The position numbers and the translations under genes are program-made. The notes under the pieces were generated by a model. The model did no database searches and was not told the DNA's origin. It saw only the letters and a program-made list of their open reading frames with translations. A stretch of 64,000 bases of DNA from IMG/VR virus record IMGVR_UViG_3300009093_000034, positions 94,632-158,631 of that record, one strand, 5' to 3'. Numbering within the stretch: the stretch's first letter is position 1; every line of letters begins with the position of its first letter. Source of the stretch: a virus. This document shows, one piece after another, positions 60,035-64,000 of the stretch.

Positions 60035-60436
60035 ATGGAACCTTTTACTGACTCAGTAATCAAATATGTAGTGTATCACGGGTCTACTGATTCAATAAAA
60101 AAGTTTGATTCTACGTTCCCAGATCAAGCATTTCCTGCTCTTTATTTTTCTAGAACATTCGAAAAAGCTGAAGAATATACTCGTTCAGCTAAGAATCAAT
60201 TAAAGTCTCATAAGACATTACCTCATTATGTCTATGCTTGTTTCATAGATATGAGAGAACCTCTTGAGCTTCCATCAAGACAAACGTATTTTATTGATCA
60301 AAAAAGAGTAGACCTTATTACAAGTCTTGGATTTGATGGGCTTATTGGGAAAGATGAAAAAAATGAAATTGAAGAATTTGTTTTGTTCGATCCCTCAAAA
60401 GTAAAAATTCTAAATAGAACATTAATAAAAGGTTAA
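60035..60436 (+). CDS. ADP-ribosyltransferase-like protein (ART-PolyVal type)
   Basis: 133 residues starting at the base after the previous stop. Y-H-G-S-T near residue 15, LYFSRTFEKAEEYT (about 39-52) and FDGLIGKDEKNEIEEFVLFDPSKVKIL at the C-terminus match the small phage ART fold also found in polyvalent proteins: an H/Y-type NAD-binding start and an E/F-V-L-F-D-P end. AT-rich codon use differs from its neighbours. A second ADP-ribosylating enzyme beside that at 19563. Confidence 0.75.
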   Translation: MEPFTDSVIKYVVYHGSTDSIKKFDSTFPDQAFPALYFSRTFEKAEEYTRSAKNQLKSHKTLPHYVYACFIDMREPLELPSRQTYFIDQKRVDLITSLGFDGLIGKDEKNEIEEFVLFDPSKVKILNRTLIKG

Positions 60437-60438
60437 AC

Positions 60439-60750
60439 ATGGACAACATCACTCTTAACTTGTGGGATGATTACTTTGACGATTCTACAGGTAAACCACA
60501 AAACACCCATCTCTATGTAGAGGAAAGTTCTTTGTCCTCTGCAGTAAAGCAACAGATCATCAACCAAGTCTATGACTGGTTGGATAGATATGTTCCTGGA
60601 CAATTCAACTTCTTCTTAGAAGAAGGCGACAACCCTAAGATCCATTTGGAAAACTTGACTCACAAGAGAAGAGTTCCTTTGGTCGAAGAGTTGAACGCTG
60701 CTAAGTTGAAATATAACTCGATTCCTCTTCGCTTCATCACAGAATCTTGA
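60439..60750 (+). CDS. hypothetical protein
   Basis: 103 residues, two bases after the ART gene. Alpha/beta with an acidic N-terminus (WDDYFDD). Unrecognised. The following promoter overlaps its stop. Confidence 0.6.
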   Translation: MDNITLNLWDDYFDDSTGKPQNTHLYVEESSLSSAVKQQIINQVYDWLDRYVPGQFNFFLEEGDNPKIHLENLTHKRRVPLVEELNAAKLKYNSIPLRFITES

Positions 60751-60756
60751 GATATT
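60748..60756 (+). promoter_or_regulatory. TGAGATATT promoter-like motif
   Basis: Only six bases separate the motif from the ATG at 60763, so the transcript is nearly or fully leaderless. Confidence 0.65.
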
Positions 60757-60762
60757 TCATGC

Positions 60763-61290
60763 ATGAGATCGAAATACATTGGAACAGACGATGTCTCCAA
60801 AATTGGTAAGAACGTTCATCCATTCACCGTAGCTGGTTTGGGAGAAGGTCCTTTCACCTGTGTCGGTTTCATGGCTTATGGTGGAGGTGGATATGTCGTT
60901 GAGAACGGCATCGCCAACTTCGAGACTTGTAAGTGCTGTGGAGCAGCTATCAAGAATGTGTTCTACGTTGAGAACGAGACCGGTCGTACCTTTCCGGTTG
61001 GCTCCACTTGTGTTTTGAAAACTCCCAAGACTGGACAGATGTATCAGTACGCTTCTAACAAGATGTTGGAAGAGCAGAGAAAGAAGACTGAGATCAAGCG
61101 GAAAGCTAAGATCGATGAAGTCGACGATTTCATGACCAATCCTAATGTCATTGCTAAGGGAGATTCTCTTCCCCATCCCAAGATCTCCAGTTTGACCTAC
61201 TACGACTACATGTGCTACATTTTGAAGCAGTGTGGTCACTCAGGCCGAACCAAGTACCTGAAGATCTTCAAGAACGAACTCCAACTCTGA
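60763..61290 (+). CDS. zinc-binding hypothetical protein
   Basis: 175 residues. CKCCGAAI and VGSTCVL (about 49-90) form a probable zinc ribbon, followed by a Lys/Glu helix. The pattern is reminiscent of small phage proteins with a CxxCG...C core. No spacer for an SD, start set by the only good ATG. Confidence 0.65.
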   Translation: MRSKYIGTDDVSKIGKNVHPFTVAGLGEGPFTCVGFMAYGGGGYVVENGIANFETCKCCGAAIKNVFYVENETGRTFPVGSTCVLKTPKTGQMYQYASNKMLEEQRKKTEIKRKAKIDEVDDFMTNPNVIAKGDSLPHPKISSLTYYDYMCYILKQCGHSGRTKYLKIFKNELQL

Positions 61291-61296
61291 GATATT
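61288..61296 (+). promoter_or_regulatory. TGAGATATT promoter-like motif
   Basis: Overlaps the stop of the upstream gene; the ATG at 61306 follows nine bases later with no SD. Confidence 0.65.
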
Positions 61297-61305
61297 AACT
61301 ACATC

Positions 61306-62250
61306 ATGCGTAAAGACGTCCTCTTGTCTCGCGACGCCTTCCGCAAGGCTGTCTTTGATCGAGACCACAACACATGCGTATTCTGTTCTCTTCCTGCAGT
61401 AGATGCTCACCACATCATGGAGCGAAAGCTCTGGCCTGATGGTGGCTACTATTTGAACAATGGTGCCTCCGTCTGCGAACAGCATCACTGGGATTGTGAG
61501 AACTCCATCATCTCTGTTGAACAAGTCAGAAAGGCTTGTAACATCATCGACATCATTCTTCCTCCTTACTTTTCTGAGAATCAAATCTACGATAAGTGGG
61601 GAAATCAGAAGCTCACGACTGAAGAAGCCGGAGCTATCAAGTACCCTAGAACTTATCACTTCCCTTGGTCCCAAAATCTCATCAACGACGATCGAATGTT
61701 GGAGTCTACTTCTCAGTTCGAACTCAACCACGTGATCGCTACGGTCAAGATGGATGGTGAAAACACGACCATGACTAGAGATGCTTGTCACGCAAGGTCT
61801 CTTGATAGTGGAGCTCATCCTTCTAGAACTTGGGTCAGATCTTTTTGGGGTTCTCTCAAACACAACATTCCAGAAGGTTGGAGAGTTTGTGGAGAAAATC
61901 TTTACGCAAAACACTCAATCCTTTATACTGATCTCACCAGCTATTTCCAAGGCTTATCAATCTGGAATGACAAGAACATTTGTCTGTCCTGGAAAGAGAC
62001 CAAAGAATGGTTTGAACTTCTTGGCATTCAACCTGTCCAAGAGATCTACGATGGCATGTACTACGAAAAAGGCATCAAGGATCTTTGGGACCCAACAAAA
62101 GGTTGGGAAGGCTACGTAGTTCGGTTCGCAGAGGAATTTCCTATGAGAGATTTCAATCTCAAGGTAGGAAAGTTTGTTAGAAAAGGCCATGTTCAAACTG
62201 ATGAACATTGGATGCAACAAGCTCTGACACCTAATAAACTCCAGGCCTAA
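61306..62250 (+). CDS. HNH domain-RNA ligase fusion
   Basis: 314 residues. N-terminal HNH-like part: CVFC (24-27), D-A-H-H (33-36), CEQHHWDCEN (57-66). From about 140 the protein is an RNA ligase: motif I K148-M-D-G-E, CGENLYAKHS (motif III region, about 195-205), motif IV WEGYVVRFAEEF and motif V KVGKFVRKGH near the C-terminus. The ligase seals RNA ends; the HNH part could be a nuclease or a structural zinc module that recognises broken RNA. An unusual combination. Confidence 0.85.
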   Translation: MRKDVLLSRDAFRKAVFDRDHNTCVFCSLPAVDAHHIMERKLWPDGGYYLNNGASVCEQHHWDCENSIISVEQVRKACNIIDIILPPYFSENQIYDKWGNQKLTTEEAGAIKYPRTYHFPWSQNLINDDRMLESTSQFELNHVIATVKMDGENTTMTRDACHARSLDSGAHPSRTWVRSFWGSLKHNIPEGWRVCGENLYAKHSILYTDLTSYFQGLSIWNDKNICLSWKETKEWFELLGIQPVQEIYDGMYYEKGIKDLWDPTKGWEGYVVRFAEEFPMRDFNLKVGKFVRKGHVQTDEHWMQQALTPNKLQA

Positions 62251-62252
62251 TC

Positions 62253-62690
62253 ATGACTCATCGCATGGAGCGATGCAAACACTGCAAGATCACCTACGCT
62301 TACCAAACATCAGGATGGGGATGTCACGACAAAGAAAACGATGATATCTACTGTCCTGAGTGTATGAGAAAGATCCTCAAAGCTCTAGAAGAAACTCCTG
62401 TTCGTATGGAACCTGTTTGGCTTCCTCTTTCTTATCCGTCTAAGAATCCAATGACGATTGAGAAGTTTGAAGCTATCAAAGCTGAACAGGAAAAAGATAA
62501 TCCTTTTTTCTTAAAACTCTATTATCTCACTGGTTATAAAAATATCCGATGGGACTTTCTAAATGATAAGTCTCCTTTTGGACGACCGTTAAAATACAAA
62601 CTCTCCACAAACACAGACACCAATGAAAAACTTTTAGAGATAGAAGTTGAACAAGACACAGAGTCTGGTGAGATTGGAGGGCCTTGGTAA
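62253..62690 (+). CDS. zinc-finger hypothetical protein
   Basis: 145 residues, two bases after the ligase gene. N-terminal CKHCKITY, WGCHDKEN and CPEC form a likely four-Cys zinc site, then an alpha/beta domain and an acidic tail. Could be an accessory of the adjacent ligase (inference). Confidence 0.65.
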   Translation: MTHRMERCKHCKITYAYQTSGWGCHDKENDDIYCPECMRKILKALEETPVRMEPVWLPLSYPSKNPMTIEKFEAIKAEQEKDNPFFLKLYYLTGYKNIRWDFLNDKSPFGRPLKYKLSTNTDTNEKLLEIEVEQDTESGEIGGPW

Positions 62691-62956
62691 TGTACTTTTC
62701 AGAAGAACAAATCAAAAAAGCACAGCAAGATCACAAGGATTTCTTTGATAAAGCAATACGACCTGACACGCATCTTAGAGTAAATTGGAGTCTTTACAAC
62801 GACCTTGTTGAAGAACGGCCTATGGTTAGTGCTGCCGATGAGATCATTCGATATCTTAAACCTGTTTACGACTCTAAACCTAAAAATGAAACGGATGAAA
62901 AAGTTTCTAGAAAACCAAAAACAAGCACTAAAAAAGGAAAAGGCAAGAGTGAGTAG
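62690..62956 (+). CDS. hypothetical protein with basic tail
   Basis: 88 residues from the ATG at 62690, which shares its first base with the previous TAA. Helical, with a Lys-rich C-terminus (RKPKTSTKKGKGKSE). Overlaps the AAA+ gene. Confidence 0.6.
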   Translation: MYFSEEQIKKAQQDHKDFFDKAIRPDTHLRVNWSLYNDLVEERPMVSAADEIIRYLKPVYDSKPKNETDEKVSRKPKTSTKKGKGKSE

Positions 62957-63902
62957 CGCAGCTAGCATTCCACGACAGCACATCTTTCATTCCTCTGAAC
63001 TACAACTCAGAGATGACAAAAAAAATCCAATTCTGCTAGACAGATGGGTAGAGATTGGTCACAACGTTTACCAGAAAAGTCCTGAGTCTATCAATAGTCT
63101 TCCAGCTGGAATTTATCAACTCAAGGTTGATGATGGACGACTTCTTTTTGAGCGTCAGTTTCCTCAAACAGATGAGCTCTTAAGCCTTGAAGGTTCTCAA
63201 GAACATCAGGTCTTTGAGGAGATTCAAAAGTTTTGGGAGTCAGGAGATAACTACCATGAGTGGGGTTTTCTTCACAGACGCGGTATCATCTTGTACGGGC
63301 CACAAGGTTGTGGTAAAACAGGGATCGTAACTAGACTTGGTTACCAGCTTGTTGAAGACCATGAAGGCATCATCCTGATTGGAAACAATGCTTCTCCAGA
63401 CTTGATCACCAACGGAATCAAGGCTATCAGAGCTGTAGAAAAAGATCGGCCCATCATCGTTCAGATCGAAGACATCGATGCTTACATCCAACGTACCGAC
63501 GAAGCTGACGTTCTTTCTATGTTGGACGGTCAAGATAGCTGCGACAACATCTTGTTCATCGCTACAACAAACTACATGGGACGCCTTGATCCTCGTATCA
63601 CTCAAAGGCCCCGGCGCTTCGACGTCCGTGTAGAGATTCTTCCTCCTTCTAAGGAAACTAGAAAGGACTACTTCATCAAGAAGTTGAGTGTTCCTCCTGA
63701 AGACGCAGAAGCTTTGGCAAAGAAGACTGATCGTTTCACCTTCGCAGGTCTTAGTGATCTTGTTCTTAGAACTCGAGTTTTGATGCAAGACGAAGACGAG
63801 TCTATCTCTAAGGTTCGTGAAGTTATGGAAATGAAGGTTGACAACTCTAAGCCGCTAGGTCCTGAAAGGGAGATGGGTTTTGGAGCCAGAGCGCTTAGAT
63901 AA
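62949..63902 (+). CDS. AAA+ ATPase
   Basis: 317 residues from a GTG after AAAGGAAAAGG; upstream in-frame codons have no SD. Walker A GPQGCGKT (117-124), Walker B IIVQIEDIDA (about 166-175), sensor-1 ATTNYMGRLDPRI and arginine fingers RPRRFD: the classic-clade layout of FtsH/CDC48-type remodellers. An N-terminal domain of 100 residues probably selects substrate. Phages use such ATPases in protein turnover or nucleus-like compartment maintenance; role here unknown. Confidence 0.88.
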   Translation: MSSAASIPRQHIFHSSELQLRDDKKNPILLDRWVEIGHNVYQKSPESINSLPAGIYQLKVDDGRLLFERQFPQTDELLSLEGSQEHQVFEEIQKFWESGDNYHEWGFLHRRGIILYGPQGCGKTGIVTRLGYQLVEDHEGIILIGNNASPDLITNGIKAIRAVEKDRPIIVQIEDIDAYIQRTDEADVLSMLDGQDSCDNILFIATTNYMGRLDPRITQRPRRFDVRVEILPPSKETRKDYFIKKLSVPPEDAEALAKKTDRFTFAGLSDLVLRTRVLMQDEDESISKVREVMEMKVDNSKPLGPEREMGFGARALR

Positions 63903-63907
63903 ATTTA

Positions 63908-64000
63908 TGTTTCCTTCTGCTACATGGATGGCTACTATTGGTCTTGATAGGTTAGAGGAAATGAAGGAAGAAATCTTTGAACAGTATGACCTTCTCTATT
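63908..64000 (+). CDS. 5' end of unknown protein (partial)
   Basis: An ATG six bases after the AAA+ stop opens a frame that leaves the window after 31 codons. Helical and acidic (DRLEEMKEEIFEQYD). Too short to identify. Confidence 0.5.

Overview
This 64 kb window looks like part of a very large (jumbo or huge) double-stranded DNA bacteriophage genome. The evidence is about 100 short, tightly packed genes joined by ATGA or TGATG overlaps, virion-type proteins, phage RNA-repair enzymes, ADP-ribosyltransferases, an HNH homing endonuclease, no housekeeping protein operons, and roughly 75 tRNA or tRNA-like genes whose canonical members cover all twenty amino acids. The host is not shown. A FliM/FliN flagellar-switch homologue and several lipoproteins suggest a flagellated diderm bacterium; a spirochaete-like host is possible but weakly supported.

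Layout. 1-6410 is a + strand cluster with a Nudix hydrolase, a FliM-FliN homologue split by a frameshift in a CT repeat, small unknown genes and a putative peptidoglycan/lysis cassette. 6646-10045 (- strand) holds a radical SAM enzyme and two virion-type proteins, one with fibronectin III domains. 10095-13248 is a membrane/coiled-coil gene group. 13260-28110 is the main RNA island: tRNAs alternate with small genes (LysM lipoprotein, DEDD exonuclease, ADP-ribosyltransferase) and large structured non-coding RNAs. 28129-31843 is a tandem triplet of glycosyltransferase paralogues, followed by a lipoprotein. 33220-41000 is a second RNA island that includes a candidate permuted tRNA-Leu and a polynucleotide kinase/phosphatase. 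41180-45300 is coding (MBL-fold hydrolase). 45308-46880 is a third RNA island. 46887-49927 is coding (AAA+ ATPase). 50010-55480 is a fourth RNA island with an RNA ligase, an SPFH protein and a phage-encoded RNase P RNA. 55546-64000 is coding: a Ro60/TROVE protein interrupted by an in-frame TAA, a second ADP-ribosyltransferase, an HNH-RNA ligase fusion and a second AAA+ ATPase.

Working together. The most striking theme is RNA metabolism. The same stretch encodes many tRNAs (several with unusual, minimal, interrupted or permuted architecture), an RNase P RNA for 5' maturation, an MBL hydrolase that could act as tRNase Z, a Pnkp-type kinase/phosphatase, two RNA ligases, a Ro60 homologue, and several non-coding RNAs whose ends pair. 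I infer a phage-owned tRNA maturation, repair and RNA quality-control system.

Two promoter-like motifs recur. TGAGATATT precedes RNA islands and some genes. ACTAA(T/C/A)T occurs exactly four bases before the ATG in at least eight genes, which implies leaderless mRNAs. All functional calls come from reading sequence alone; no searches or folding programs were run.
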